A DNA stretch of 64,000 bases, taken from contig RXJD01000024.1 in assembly GCA_003987775.1 (NCBI GenBank), positions 49,249-113,248 on the forward strand. The letters run 5' to 3'. The DNA comes from Mycobacterium sp. (GTDB taxonomy: Bacteria; Actinomycetota; Actinomycetes; Mycobacteriales; Mycobacteriaceae). The notes beneath the pieces were generated by a model. It searched no databases. It was not told where the DNA came from and saw only the letters and a list, made by a program, of their open reading frames with translations. The translations under genes and the position numbers were made by a program. This document shows, piece by piece, positions 54,442 through 63,985 of the stretch. Position 1 is the stretch's first letter, and each line of letters opens with the position of its first letter.

Positions 54442-57078
54442 ATGTCGACGAAACTGGGGGCGGCTCCGCTGGCCGCGGCCGCGACTACCGCCGGCGACGG
54501 CGACGCACTGGACAACGACGACCGCCGCCGCCGAGAGATCGACGCCATCGTCGACACCGCCGCGGCCGCGGCCGCCGAATTCCGCAAGCTCGATCAGACC
54601 CAGGTCGACCGGATCGTCGAGGCGATGGTGCGCGCCGGGCTGCGTGCCGCAGCGGAGTTGGCGGGCCTGGCGATCGAGGAGACCGGGTTCGGGGTCTTCG
54701 AGGACAAGGTCGTGAAGAACTACGTGGCGACCGAGTTCCTCCACGACTATCTCCGTGACAAGAAGTCGGTGGGCGTGGTTGACGAGGACATCGAGAACAA
54801 CATCGTCCACGTCGCCGAACCCATTGGCGTGGTGCTCGCCATCACCCCGGTGACCAACCCGACGTCGACGGTGCTGTTCAAGGCGATCGTGGCGGCGAAG
54901 ACACGCAACGCCATCGTGTTCCGGCCGTCACCGTATGCCGTGCGGTGCTGCGAGCGCAGCGTCGAAATCCTGCGCGAGGCGGCCGAAGCCGCCGGGATGC
55001 CGGTCGGGGCGCTGCAGGTCATTCCCGACGCTGCCCACGAGGTGACGCACTATCTGTTCAAACATCCGCAGGTCGACTTCATCTGGGTGACCGGTGGACC
55101 CAAGATCGTGGCGCTGGCGAGCGCTACCGGGAAACCGGGCCTCTGCGTGGGCCCCGGGAATGCGCCCATCTACGCTCACAAGACCGCGGACATCAAGGGT
55201 GCCGTCGTCGACATCCTCATCTCGAAAACCTTTGACTCGTCGGTTATCTGCCCCGCCGAGCAGACCTGCATCATCGACGACGAGGTGTATGACGCGATGA
55301 TCGCCGAGTTCGAGCGGATGGGCGCGCGGGTGCTCACCGACGACGAAGCCGCCGCCATAACGCGATTCGCGTTCGGTTGTGGCGACAAGGTCTCGCTCGA
55401 TGCGGTGGGCCAGAAGGCGCCGGAACTTGCTGCGCGGGCAGGGTTTTCGGTGCCCCCGACGGTGAAAGTGTTGCTGGCCCCGTTGCCGGCGGACCTCGAC
55501 GAACTCGCCGTACACCCGCTTTTGCAGGAGAAGCTGATGCCCGTGCTCGGCGTGGTTCGGGCACGCGACGTCCAACACGCCATCGACGTCGCGGTCATGG
55601 TGACCGAACACGGCGGGCTGGGCCACACGTCGGCCGTCTACTCCAACGATCAGGCGGTGATCGACGCCTACAGCGCGGCTGTCCGCACCGGGCGGATCCT
55701 GGTGAACGCGCCGACCGCGGTCGGCGCACTCGGTGGCGTCTACAACAATCTGACCCCGACCTTCTCGCTCGGATGCGGAACATGGGGAGGGTCGAGCACC
55801 ACCGAGAACGTCAACTATCGGCAGCTGCTGAACATCAAGACGGTCGCGAAGCGCCGCACCCCGCCGCAGTGGTTCCGCGTCCCGTCCAACACCTACTTCA
55901 ACGCCGGCGCGCTGGAGAACCTGCGTGAGCTGGACTGCGACGCCGTCGTGGTGGTCACCGACGCCGTCAGCGACGAGCGGGGTGTGGTCGACCTGCTGCG
56001 CGGCAAGATGCGCACCCGGCACGTGCACGTGTTCAGCGAAGTGACCCCGGAGCCGGACGAGACGACGATCCGCCGCGGCGTCGAACTTTTGGAAAGGGTG
56101 CAACCCGAGGTTCTCATCGCCGTGGGTGGCGGTTCGGTGCTCGATGCCGGCAAGGCGATGCGGTTGTTCTACGAGCATCCGGAGAAGACCCTCGACGAGT
56201 TGACCATGCCGTTCCTCGACCCACGCAAGCGGGTGGCCGACTATCCGACCGACCGGCACCGACTCCAATTGGTCGCCATACCAACGACTTCGGGCACCGG
56301 CTCGGAGGTCTCGCCGGCAGCGGTGCTGACCGTGCAGGGCCGGAAGGAGACGCTGGTCGATTACAGCCTGGTGCCTGAGCTGGCGATCATCGACCCGGAG
56401 CTGGCGTCGTCGATGCCGCCGGTTCTGACAGCGGACACCGGTATCGATGCGTTGACGCACGCGCTGGAGGCGGCGGTCTCGATCTTCGCGTCGCCATACA
56501 CCGACGCGTTGTGCGCGCAGGCGGCGCGGCTGATCTTCGAGGGATTGCCCAGGGCATATCACGATCCCGACGACTTGGCCGCGCGCACCGACATGGCGAA
56601 CGCGGCGACGTTGGCCGGGCTCGCGTTCTCGAATGCCTTCGTGGGAACGAACCATGCGCTGGCCCACGCCGTCGGCGCGAAATTCGGTATCGCACACGGG
56701 CGGGCGAACGCGATCTTCCTGCCGCATGTGCTGCGCTACAACGCAAGCCTGCCCACCAAATTCATGCCGGCGCCCGGCTACTCGGCCTATATCGCCCCCG
56801 ACAAATACGCCCAGATCGGCCAGCTCATCTTCGGTGGCCACGAGCCGCAGGAGTGCCGCGGCCGCTTGTTCCGGGGAGTCGAGGACCTGTTGCGTCAGGT
56901 CGACATGCCGCGCTCGCTGCGGGATATGGGTGTCGCCGAAGAGGAGTTCCTGGCGGCGCTGCCGGTGTTGGCCATGACGGCGTTCGAGGACCTCAGCAAC
57001 CGGACCAACCCGCGGATGCCGCTGGTCAGTGAGATCACGGAGTTGCTGCGGGCGGGGTATTACGGGGCTACCGCATGA
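54442..57078 (+). CDS. adhE: Bifunctional acetaldehyde-CoA/alcohol dehydrogenase (AdhE)
   Basis: An 878-residue AdhE, the full family length. N-terminal CoA-acylating aldehyde dehydrogenase with catalytic Cys in SSVICPAEQT (near residue 270); linker near 450; C-terminal iron-dependent alcohol dehydrogenase with GGGSVLDAGKAM and metal ligands in DALTHALEA and TNHALAHAVGAKFGIAHG. It interconverts acetyl-CoA, acetaldehyde and ethanol with NADH and normally forms spirosomes. GGAAGG precedes ATG 54442; longer frames are antisense to mtnA. Unusual in an obligate aerobe. Confidence 0.92.
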   Translation: MSTKLGAAPLAAAATTAGDGDALDNDDRRRREIDAIVDTAAAAAAEFRKLDQTQVDRIVEAMVRAGLRAAAELAGLAIEETGFGVFEDKVVKNYVATEFLHDYLRDKKSVGVVDEDIENNIVHVAEPIGVVLAITPVTNPTSTVLFKAIVAAKTRNAIVFRPSPYAVRCCERSVEILREAAEAAGMPVGALQVIPDAAHEVTHYLFKHPQVDFIWVTGGPKIVALASATGKPGLCVGPGNAPIYAHKTADIKGAVVDILISKTFDSSVICPAEQTCIIDDEVYDAMIAEFERMGARVLTDDEAAAITRFAFGCGDKVSLDAVGQKAPELAARAGFSVPPTVKVLLAPLPADLDELAVHPLLQEKLMPVLGVVRARDVQHAIDVAVMVTEHGGLGHTSAVYSNDQAVIDAYSAAVRTGRILVNAPTAVGALGGVYNNLTPTFSLGCGTWGGSSTTENVNYRQLLNIKTVAKRRTPPQWFRVPSNTYFNAGALENLRELDCDAVVVVTDAVSDERGVVDLLRGKMRTRHVHVFSEVTPEPDETTIRRGVELLERVQPEVLIAVGGGSVLDAGKAMRLFYEHPEKTLDELTMPFLDPRKRVADYPTDRHRLQLVAIPTTSGTGSEVSPAAVLTVQGRKETLVDYSLVPELAIIDPELASSMPPVLTADTGIDALTHALEAAVSIFASPYTDALCAQAARLIFEGLPRAYHDPDDLAARTDMANAATLAGLAFSNAFVGTNHALAHAVGAKFGIAHGRANAIFLPHVLRYNASLPTKFMPAPGYSAYIAPDKYAQIGQLIFGGHEPQECRGRLFRGVEDLLRQVDMPRSLRDMGVAEEEFLAALPVLAMTAFEDLSNRTNPRMPLVSEITELLRAGYYGATA

Positions 57079-57185
57079 CCGCCGCCGGCCGATAGCGAGG
57101 CCGTCGTGAATGAATTCATGTATTGCGCTGTGGCGCAGCGTGAATCATCCTGTGCCGCGGCCAGGGGCTGTTAGCATCGCAGCCT

Positions 57186-58409
57186 GTGTCATCAGAAGGA
57201 ACATGGCCGAATTTTGTCAGTGGCATCTCAGCAGCAGGGGTAGAAGATCTGCGGGCGATCGCCGGCAACTTTGCCGACTGGCAGCTCTCGGCGCCTATTG
57301 ACACAGCACTTACCACCGCGGAAGCCCTAGCCGCCGAGTACCTTTCGAAGCTGCGCTATCCCCACCACATCTTTGGTGAACTATCCGAAGACGCGCAGGA
57401 TCGAGCGGCTGCGGCCGTCGGTTGCCCGACCCGTGCGCAGTGGCAACCGCCGGAGTCGAAACCCGGAACGCCGGCGTACGCCGAGCCGTCCTGGGAGGAC
57501 GATGTGTACGAGGTGCTGTTCAAGCAGTTGCCGCCCGAGCCGCCGCGACCGAGACCGGTATCCGACCGTACGTCGGCCGCGTCGCAGTGGCCCGAGCTTG
57601 CGGAGGGCGCCGTGAGTGACGCAGCGCTACGTCACCGCCTCGCCCTGGAATTGGCCGGAGCCTTGGGCGCAGATTGGTCGCCCGTTCCCGACGTCGGCGA
57701 CGCCGTGGTCCGGGTGCGCTTCGAACGCGGCGACCTGAATTTCGTGGTCGTGCCCGGCGGGCAGATGACGATGGGTATGACGGAGGCCGAGCTGGCAGAA
57801 CTTGATGTGCTGGGCGACGAGGTTGCCGAAAGCGCTGAATTTTTCGCCGCGCACGCGGCCCCGGCGCACTCGGTTACCGTCGAGCCGTTCCTCTGCGCGG
57901 AGACACCGCTGTTGGCACGGCATGCCGCGATCCTGACGATCGAGGGAGACGACGCCAACGTCCACGGCGTCCTGCGGCAAAACAGCTGGCAGGCGGCGGC
58001 GACGGTAGCGGCGTGCGGACTGCGTCTGCCGTCCGAGGCCGAATGGGAATGGGTTGCGCGCGACGGTGGCCGGCAATCCTGGATCTGCGGAGCAGAGCGG
58101 CCCGAAGTATGGACCGAGCGGATTCTCAACGGTGGTCCGGATGAGGCTCGTACGCCGTTCGGGACTCTGATGCTGGGTTGGGGCGAATGGGTCGACGACG
58201 GGTGGCACGACGACTATGTCGGTGCACCGTCTGACTCTGGGCCTTGGGGACCTGTGGACAGGCCCGACACCGTGCGCGGCGGTGCATTCGCGTGCTGGCC
58301 CTGGCAAGGCGGCGGCGAGGCGCTTCTGCTGCATGCGGCGTCGCGTGACCGCGGTTTCGGCCAAGCGATCCACGCGGTGCGGCTTGCGACGGATCTTCCG
58401 CCGCGATAG
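57186..58409 (+). CDS. FGE-sulfatase (SUMF1/EgtB-like) domain protein
   Basis: A 407-residue protein from GTG 57186. The N-terminal 150 residues are helical and unrecognised. Residues 185-405 show a formylglycine-generating-enzyme-type fold: VVVPGGQMTMGMTEAE, LRLPSEAEWEWVARDGG (hallmark) and DTVRGGAFACWPWQGG, ending in FGQAIHAVRLATD. The copper-binding Cys pair of true FGE is not clear, so it may be a non-catalytic or differently acting member. A 10-base palindrome ATGAATTCAT (57110-57119) lies upstream. Confidence 0.7.
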   Translation: MSSEGTWPNFVSGISAAGVEDLRAIAGNFADWQLSAPIDTALTTAEALAAEYLSKLRYPHHIFGELSEDAQDRAAAAVGCPTRAQWQPPESKPGTPAYAEPSWEDDVYEVLFKQLPPEPPRPRPVSDRTSAASQWPELAEGAVSDAALRHRLALELAGALGADWSPVPDVGDAVVRVRFERGDLNFVVVPGGQMTMGMTEAELAELDVLGDEVAESAEFFAAHAAPAHSVTVEPFLCAETPLLARHAAILTIEGDDANVHGVLRQNSWQAAATVAACGLRLPSEAEWEWVARDGGRQSWICGAERPEVWTERILNGGPDEARTPFGTLMLGWGEWVDDGWHDDYVGAPSDSGPWGPVDRPDTVRGGAFACWPWQGGGEALLLHAASRDRGFGQAIHAVRLATDLPPR

Positions 58410-58429
58410 CGAAGTCATCGATTCTCGGA

Positions 58430-58642
58430 TTTCGACGACGCAACTCCTACAATTCGGCCGAATCGCTGGTGCTCTTGCCGGGCTTGGTGCCCCCGTCGAT
58501 ATCGGCTTGGCGCATTCACCTGGTCAGCGTCATCGGGTGTACACCGAAATCGGTGGCGATCTGCTCGATCGTCACCCGTCGTCGCGGTTGCGGGCGACCC
58601 GCACGACGTCGTCACGGAACTCTCCGGGTAGGGCCTGGGCAC
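58430..58642 (-). mobile_element. Fossil of an IS3-family transposase OrfA
   Basis: Reading the minus strand in pieces gives PRPYPE, FRDDVVRVARNRDDG, VTIEQIATDFGVHPMTLTR, MRQADIDGGTKPG and SDSAEL, which together match the N-terminal helix-turn-helix protein of IS3-type elements. The pieces lie in different frames and are broken by at least two frameshifts and two stop codons. No OrfB and no clear terminal inverted repeats are seen. It marks the left border of the accessory region. Confidence 0.7.
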
Positions 58643-59051
58643 ACTGACATCCTTTAAGCGTGCCCACGCTGGGCAGGCCAACTCAGATGTCACCTATTCG
58701 TGCAGCAGACCCGACCCCTTCTCGTTTTCGTCGTTACCTACGACGAAAGCGATCTGCCCTGGCTTGAAATTCACAGCCACCGAGCCGAGCTGGAATCCCG
58801 GTCCCCTAGGCGGCGGACATGTGTGGGGCAGGGGCGGAAGTGGCCGGCCTGCCTTAACAGCGCGTCTGTTTCGTTGAGCGTCGCGTCAACCCTGCGGCCT
58901 AGACCGTACTTAGCCTGGGTCGACGTCACGGCCACACATTTAAGTAGGCGACTACTCACGTCCGCGGCATGTTTCCGGTGCGACCATCCGAATGCGACGT
59001 TCCTCGCGACCAGAGCGAGTGGTGAGCACGATCCCGATGGGAGGTGGGGCT
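58643..59051. other. Non-coding stretch between IS fossil and accessory cassette
   Basis: No supported gene. An open frame at 58700-59119 has no coding character and overlaps the next gene. One perfect 9-base inverted repeat (58726-58748) is the only structure noticed. Probably holds the promoter of the downstream cassette. Confidence 0.5.
58726..58748. repeat. Perfect inverted repeat (hairpin)
   Basis: TTTCGTCGT (58726-58734) and ACGACGAAA (58740-58748) form a 9-base stem with a 5-base loop. Could be a terminator-like hairpin or an operator. No U-tract follows. Confidence 0.4.
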
Positions 59052-60011
59052 GTGATCAACAACTCCGCGGGGCGCACAGGCCTGGAAGGTGCGCAATCGC
59101 ATTCGACGCGAAGAAGTGATGCGGTTGTGCATGGTTGGTACGCCGATGGAGGGGAGGAGGCGCAGATGCGTTGGGATGGAACGACATGGACGTCCTCTAC
59201 GGCGCAGTCGAAACAACGCGGTGGGCGACGTGCCGACGCGAGTTCCCAAGCTGATGCCAGGAATCAGGCGCCATTCTCGCTAGACCGATCCGCCGAATGG
59301 GGTGCTGCGCCTTCACGGGGTCCGGCTTGCCATCAGGATTCGCGATCAGAACCGAAAGGCGGCAAGACAACTGCAGACCACTCATACGTGGTACATCACG
59401 AGGCCCATCAAAGAGCCGATGAGATCAAGGGTGATCGTCGCGCTGGCATTCTGGTCGTGCGCGGCACGGCCCGGGCGGTGCAGCAGCGGTCTACCGGGGG
59501 TCAAGTTTCCACCGAGGTGTTGTCATTCCGCTTGGAACGCTACGACTCGAAAGGCGAACGTCTGCGGCCAGTTCCCGTAGTACTCCGTGGAAACATGATT
59601 GTCGGTGGCAGCCGAATCGCCGGTCAACTGAACGACGGTGACGAAGTCGAGGTGCGTGGCGTGCTGCAGGACGGAACATTGCGTGCCGAAGCCGTGGTGA
59701 ACCTGACTACGGGTGCGGAACTGCGCAGCCGTTCCGGTTTGCAAGACCTTTCCGACGCACTCTCTGGTAAAGCCGGCAAGAAGCTCCGCAAGGGCCTGAT
59801 CGTCACGCTTTCGTTGATCGCGAGCGTCATTGCTGTCGTCATTACCGCGTTCGTGCTTTTCGTCTATTTCGCGCAGGACAGTTTTCAGCAACATGTGGAC
59901 CGGACCACAAGTCAGTTCGAGCGGGATAAGAAGGACGCGCTGAGGAACTTCTGCATGAATGTGCGGGACAACGGAATGAAGCTTCCTCACGAATGTGACG
60001 GGGTCTTGTGA
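59052..60011 (+). CDS. DUF2510-like membrane protein of the accessory cassette
   Basis: A 319-residue protein from GTG 59052, chosen because GGAGG lies seven bases upstream; ATG 58992 would add 20 residues. A short DUF2510-like unit (HGWYADGG..AQMRWDGTTWT) is near residues 27-50, then a disordered linker, then a beta-rich OB-like segment (about 120-230, EVEVRGVLQDGTLRAEAV). A membrane helix at about 249-274 is followed by a 45-residue tail with two cysteines. Probably a membrane-anchored partner of the ATPase that starts 48 bases downstream. Confidence 0.72.
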   Translation: MINNSAGRTGLEGAQSHSTRRSDAVVHGWYADGGEEAQMRWDGTTWTSSTAQSKQRGGRRADASSQADARNQAPFSLDRSAEWGAAPSRGPACHQDSRSEPKGGKTTADHSYVVHHEAHQRADEIKGDRRAGILVVRGTARAVQQRSTGGQVSTEVLSFRLERYDSKGERLRPVPVVLRGNMIVGGSRIAGQLNDGDEVEVRGVLQDGTLRAEAVVNLTTGAELRSRSGLQDLSDALSGKAGKKLRKGLIVTLSLIASVIAVVITAFVLFVYFAQDSFQQHVDRTTSQFERDKKDALRNFCMNVRDNGMKLPHECDGVL

Positions 60012-60059
60012 AATTGCCTGGGAGCCAGGCTTTTATCTGTATGTGCGAGAGGAAAAATC

Positions 60060-63000
60060 GTGCCTACCGACAGCGTGACAACAGCCCGGATCGACTATTT
60101 GCAGCGTTGCGGGGCCGCGCCGATTCAGCCTTCACCGCCTTACACGATCGGAGATCCATCTGCACGCCGCCTGCTCAGAGTTCAAGGGATAGGCAAGGCG
60201 AGTAACCGACGACGGCAGCACGACAAGCTTGAACCTTGGCGGCCGGTTACTACCGAGCTAATCACCGGCCTCTACGCTTACCGGATTCCACTGGCGTACG
60301 CGCTGCGAGGCTCAAGAAGCGGCGTAGAGGTTTGCCTTGGCACTTGGCCGACCCGCGTGGCGGATTCCGCACAGAACGACATGCAGATGGCGGTTATCGG
60401 ATCCGTTCTGCAAGGGCTATACCCGATCGTCGACCTTGCTCCGGCATCGGCGGAATGGCAGTCCTGGCTGCTAGCCGGACTCGCATTGGGGATACCGTCA
60501 CCAACTGGAATCGACGAATCTGATGGAGCAGCGCCGATCGACCGAGTTATCCGGTCCATGAGCGGAATGGATTGGGCTTTATTAATTTTGGCGCAGCCCG
60601 CTGCCGAGCAGGGCATCGCACGCCAGCGCGAATCGATCCTCAACGAAATGCGCGTGGTGATGTCGGCCGCACAGCACGAGGCCGCGCCGAGTCCCCTGAC
60701 GGAGCAGTATGTTGAACTACTCAAGGGGGCATTGGCCGCCATGGGTGACGGGATGGCCACTGGCGGCTGGCGCACCGGGATTTATCTGCTCGGGGATCAC
60801 GATAGCTACCCGCGGCTGGCGAGCGCATGGCGAAGCGTCATGTCCGGAGCGAAATCGCTGCCCGAACCTGTCCGGACCTTCGATTTCCCAAACGCAGGCG
60901 AGGTTGCGCAGCTTTGGGCGTTGCCCGACACAGAAGGATCAACCGGACCCGGGCACTATCGGCGACCGTTCGAATACCAAACACTTTTGTCGACAACGCA
61001 ACTGGCGGCGTGCGTGCACCTACCCGAACTTGAGACGCCGGGTTTCAACGTGCGGCCGGCGCCTTCATTTTCAGTGTCCCGCGCACCGTCGCGGCCGGGG
61101 GTGCCCGTCGTCGATGTCGGCGAGGTGATGATTCAACGTCGAGCGACCGGGCTGCCCTATCGTCTCGAACTCGACCAACTAACTCGCCATGCCTTCATTG
61201 CTGGGCTGACTGGGGCCGGCAAGACAAATACGCTGATATACCTCCTGAGCCAAGCCGCAGCTGTCGGCGTGCCGTTTCTGGTGATCGAGCCGGCGAAGAC
61301 GGAGTATCGAGAGCTGCTCAACCGCAGCGATTTTGGCCGAGATGTGCGAGTCTTCACGGTCGGGCGCGAACAGGTTGCGCCACTGCGGATGAACCCCTTT
61401 GAAGTGGCGCCTGGGGTCGATGTCTCCACGCACCTCGATCTGCTGAAGGCGGTGTTTACGGCAAGCTTCGCCCTGTGGATACCGCTGCCGCAAGTGCTCG
61501 AGCACTGCCTCGTGGACCTGTACACCGAACGGGGATGGGATTTTGGATCGAGCGAACATCCTGGGGGTGATGTAACTGGTACCTCCGCTGTCCCCCGGCT
61601 TGCGGATCTGGTGGCCGCAGTCGAGCGCACCGTTCCGACCCTCGGTTATAAGAGCGAGTCCACCCAAGAAATCACCGCGTCACTGACCACCCGCCTGAAC
61701 GCACTCAGGCGTGGTGCTCGTGGCTTGATGCTCGATGTCGAGCGTTCAATCCCGATGGAGGAAATTCTGCGGCACCCGACCGTCATCGAGCTTGAGGGTC
61801 TCGGGGATGACGCGGACAAGGCGTTCATGATGGGACTGATCCTGATCCGGCTGTACGAACACCGGCGGGCCGCGCATGCCGCCGCGCTCACCGCCGCGGC
61901 ACGAAAGGGCAAGCCGCCGCCACAACCAGGCCGTCTGCGCCACATCGTCGTAGTAGAGGAGTCGCATCGGCTGCTTGGGTCAGAGCGCAAGCAATCCGAT
62001 GCCTGGACCGCCGACCCCAAGGGCGCGTTCGTCGACGCTTTTAGCCAGATGCTCTCGGAGGTAAGGGCTTACGGGCAGAGCATCGTCGTGGCGGACCAGG
62101 TGCCTGTGCGCCTGGCCCCAGACGTTATAAAGAATACGAATCTCAAGATCGGACATCGACTCGTCGCCGGCGACGATCGCGATGCGATGGCAAAAGCGAT
62201 GTCGATGAACGAGGAGCAATCGGCTCAACTCGCTGTCCTGCCGCCAGGACGGGCCGCGGTCTTCAGCGAGGGCGATCACACGCCCGTAATCGTGCAAGTA
62301 CCGCAGGCGAAGGACCAGGCCACCGATGCCGCTATCGATGATGCGGCGGTCGCCAGGGCAATGAGTCGTTGGCGCGACGATCCTGTGGTCGGTCAATGGT
62401 TTGCCAGCAGCGCAGTGTGTCACGGCGCCTGCCGCGACCCGCGTGCCTGTCGGATGGCGACGGCCTTGACCGACCTCCCGGACGCGAAGTTGCTCGCGAA
62501 CCGCCTTTGGCATACAGCTGTCGAACACCCGGACGGGATTGACGTCGTATGGCCTGACGTTAGGGCGTTCGTCGCCTACCGAGCGGCGGGGGCAGGCAGC
62601 GCGAATTTCTTTGTCGGCGGAAATGATTCGGTCGGCCTCGATACTCGGGTGCACAGCTTCGCGCTGCATGCTATGGCGATCGTGACGGCGCGCCGTGCCG
62701 TGCAAAAAGGCTGGGCGGCGTCAGATGTCGCGCAATTAGAAGAGCTGGCTCGCTCCGCTGTAGACGAGCGGACGAAATCGACCGAGCGATGGCTGGGAGC
62801 GACGAGCGTGCGCATCGACCTGCTTTCCTTGGCTGCGCGTCTTCAGACGCGAACTCACGATCCACTACCGCTGTGCAGTGCGATATGCACGGACGGCCGT
62901 TGCCCGTACCTGCATGCCTTAGTCGATATCCGCACGGCCCCGCGACACCAAGCAATTGCAGACGCCGGTCCGCCTCCCGACGACCAGCTGATCGAGATTG

Positions 63001-63209
63001 CGAACAGTCTTGCGCAAGACATCACCTCGGTTGCTTCGGATGTGCCCGGCACTGCCGCGTTTCTCACCCAATCACGTTGGCGAGCAACAGCATGCGCAGC
63101 GCAACTGCTGCGATGCGACACCGATCATCCGCACCACCATGCCAAGCTGGTCGCCGAGGCGATCTCTGCGGCCGGCTGGAACATCCACTACGAGGAGCAG
63201 GAGAAGTAG
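60060..63209 (+). CDS. HerA/FtsK-type ATPase with C-terminal Cys-motifs
   Basis: A 1049-residue protein from GTG 60060 with GAGAGGA upstream. Residues 1-370 form an N-terminal region with no match I recognise. The ATPase core has Walker A GLTGAGKTNT near 381-390, IEPAKTEYRELL after it, and Walker B IVVVEESHRLL near 628-637, as in HerA/DUF87 helicase-translocases. Near the end are two cysteine groups: CHGACRDPRAC (about 787-797) and CSAICTDGRCPYLH (about 938-951); the second is exactly C-x3-C-x4-C-x3-H. A hexameric DNA-translocating motor is likely. Stop and next start abut. Confidence 0.85.
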   Translation: MPTDSVTTARIDYLQRCGAAPIQPSPPYTIGDPSARRLLRVQGIGKASNRRRQHDKLEPWRPVTTELITGLYAYRIPLAYALRGSRSGVEVCLGTWPTRVADSAQNDMQMAVIGSVLQGLYPIVDLAPASAEWQSWLLAGLALGIPSPTGIDESDGAAPIDRVIRSMSGMDWALLILAQPAAEQGIARQRESILNEMRVVMSAAQHEAAPSPLTEQYVELLKGALAAMGDGMATGGWRTGIYLLGDHDSYPRLASAWRSVMSGAKSLPEPVRTFDFPNAGEVAQLWALPDTEGSTGPGHYRRPFEYQTLLSTTQLAACVHLPELETPGFNVRPAPSFSVSRAPSRPGVPVVDVGEVMIQRRATGLPYRLELDQLTRHAFIAGLTGAGKTNTLIYLLSQAAAVGVPFLVIEPAKTEYRELLNRSDFGRDVRVFTVGREQVAPLRMNPFEVAPGVDVSTHLDLLKAVFTASFALWIPLPQVLEHCLVDLYTERGWDFGSSEHPGGDVTGTSAVPRLADLVAAVERTVPTLGYKSESTQEITASLTTRLNALRRGARGLMLDVERSIPMEEILRHPTVIELEGLGDDADKAFMMGLILIRLYEHRRAAHAAALTAAARKGKPPPQPGRLRHIVVVEESHRLLGSERKQSDAWTADPKGAFVDAFSQMLSEVRAYGQSIVVADQVPVRLAPDVIKNTNLKIGHRLVAGDDRDAMAKAMSMNEEQSAQLAVLPPGRAAVFSEGDHTPVIVQVPQAKDQATDAAIDDAAVARAMSRWRDDPVVGQWFASSAVCHGACRDPRACRMATALTDLPDAKLLANRLWHTAVEHPDGIDVVWPDVRAFVAYRAAGAGSANFFVGGNDSVGLDTRVHSFALHAMAIVTARRAVQKGWAASDVAQLEELARSAVDERTKSTERWLGATSVRIDLLSLAARLQTRTHDPLPLCSAICTDGRCPYLHALVDIRTAPRHQAIADAGPPPDDQLIEIANSLAQDITSVASDVPGTAAFLTQSRWRATACAAQLLRCDTDHPHHHAKLVAEAISAAGWNIHYEEQEK

Positions 63210-63605
63210 ATGACCATGCCAGCCGGGACCCAGGGACGGGTATCAGTGGGCCTATTGCGCCTTGTGCAGGTGAACACGACGACGGCCGAGGCAGCCATTG
63301 CTGCAGTGGAGGAGTATGGCGCCGATCCCGAAACATTGTTGATACGGCTGGGAGTGATGCAGCTCCTGAAACTTCAGCTCGAAAGTCTGCGCGCGATCGA
63401 CGAGGACGAAGCTGCATTGCTGGCGTCCTACCGTCGCTGGGTTGAAGTTGGGCTGGATTACATGGGTCCGGCGCCTGAGACCACAGGCCGTGACTACGCG
63501 TTGGCATCTAGTCTTCTCAACGTAGAGATGCACTTCGCTTCGGGCGGTCGGACGCCGGTTGGTGGCCGTGGCGCTATTCCGTTTGAACTGGCGGGTGAAT
63601 CGTGA
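63210..63605 (+). CDS. Small helical protein of the accessory cassette
   Basis: A 131-residue soluble protein, starting on the base after the ATPase stop. Mostly helical (TTAEAAIAAVEEYGADPETLLIRLGVMQLLKLQ). No family recognised. The GTGA overlap with the following gene and the abutting start show tight cotranslation with the ATPase. Confidence 0.7.
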   Translation: MTMPAGTQGRVSVGLLRLVQVNTTTAEAAIAAVEEYGADPETLLIRLGVMQLLKLQLESLRAIDEDEAALLASYRRWVEVGLDYMGPAPETTGRDYALASSLLNVEMHFASGGRTPVGGRGAIPFELAGES

Positions 63606-63985
63606 GCGGGGGCAAGAAGAGGACCACTGCGCCGCCGCCCGAGTCCTCAGCATTGCGACAAGCAGCTACGTCAGCGGTTCTTACCGGTCCTAAAGCGGCC
63701 CTCCCGATTTGGGTGGCGCCGGCCGCGAAGGAAATCGGCAAGGGAATCCTGCAATGGGGCGCACGACAGATCTTGGGAGAGCCGGATCAGAAGTCGACGA
63801 GTGGCCAGCCCATCACAATCAACATCACTGGTCCGACGCAAAACGCCACTGTCACCGGTGGGAATACCACGGTCACCGGCGGGACTACCTCCGCCACCGG
63901 CGGAAAAATGAATCGCCCTGGTTCTGCCGGAGACTCGGGCTATTGGATTCCGATCAGTGGTTGGTCGGTCCGTTGTGCATCGTAG
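63602..63985 (+). CDS. Small protein with Thr/Gly-rich beta repeat
   Basis: A 127-residue protein from GTG 63602 (GTGA overlap). A basic N-terminus and one helical segment (residues 30-60) precede a Thr/Gly/Asn repeat: ITINITGPTQNATV, TGGNTTVTGG, TTSATGG. The repeat may form a small beta-solenoid or fibre. It ends 15 bases before the window edge, so more cassette genes may follow. Confidence 0.65.
   Translation: MSGGKKRTTAPPPESSALRQAATSAVLTGPKAALPIWVAPAAKEIGKGILQWGARQILGEPDQKSTSGQPITINITGPTQNATVTGGNTTVTGGTTSATGGKMNRPGSAGDSGYWIPISGWSVRCAS

Noticed and set aside
57110-57119. Palindrome ATGAATTCAT upstream of the FGE-like gene
   Set aside because: Short, single copy and easily found by chance; mentioned only with the gene.
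58700-59119. A 139-codon open frame between the IS fossil and the cassette
   Set aside because: No motif, no ribosome site, codon use unlike coding DNA, and it overlaps the better-supported gene at 59052.
60008-60205. Small open frame overlapping the ATPase start
   Set aside because: It overlaps the HerA-type gene, which has the strong ribosome site and clear homology.
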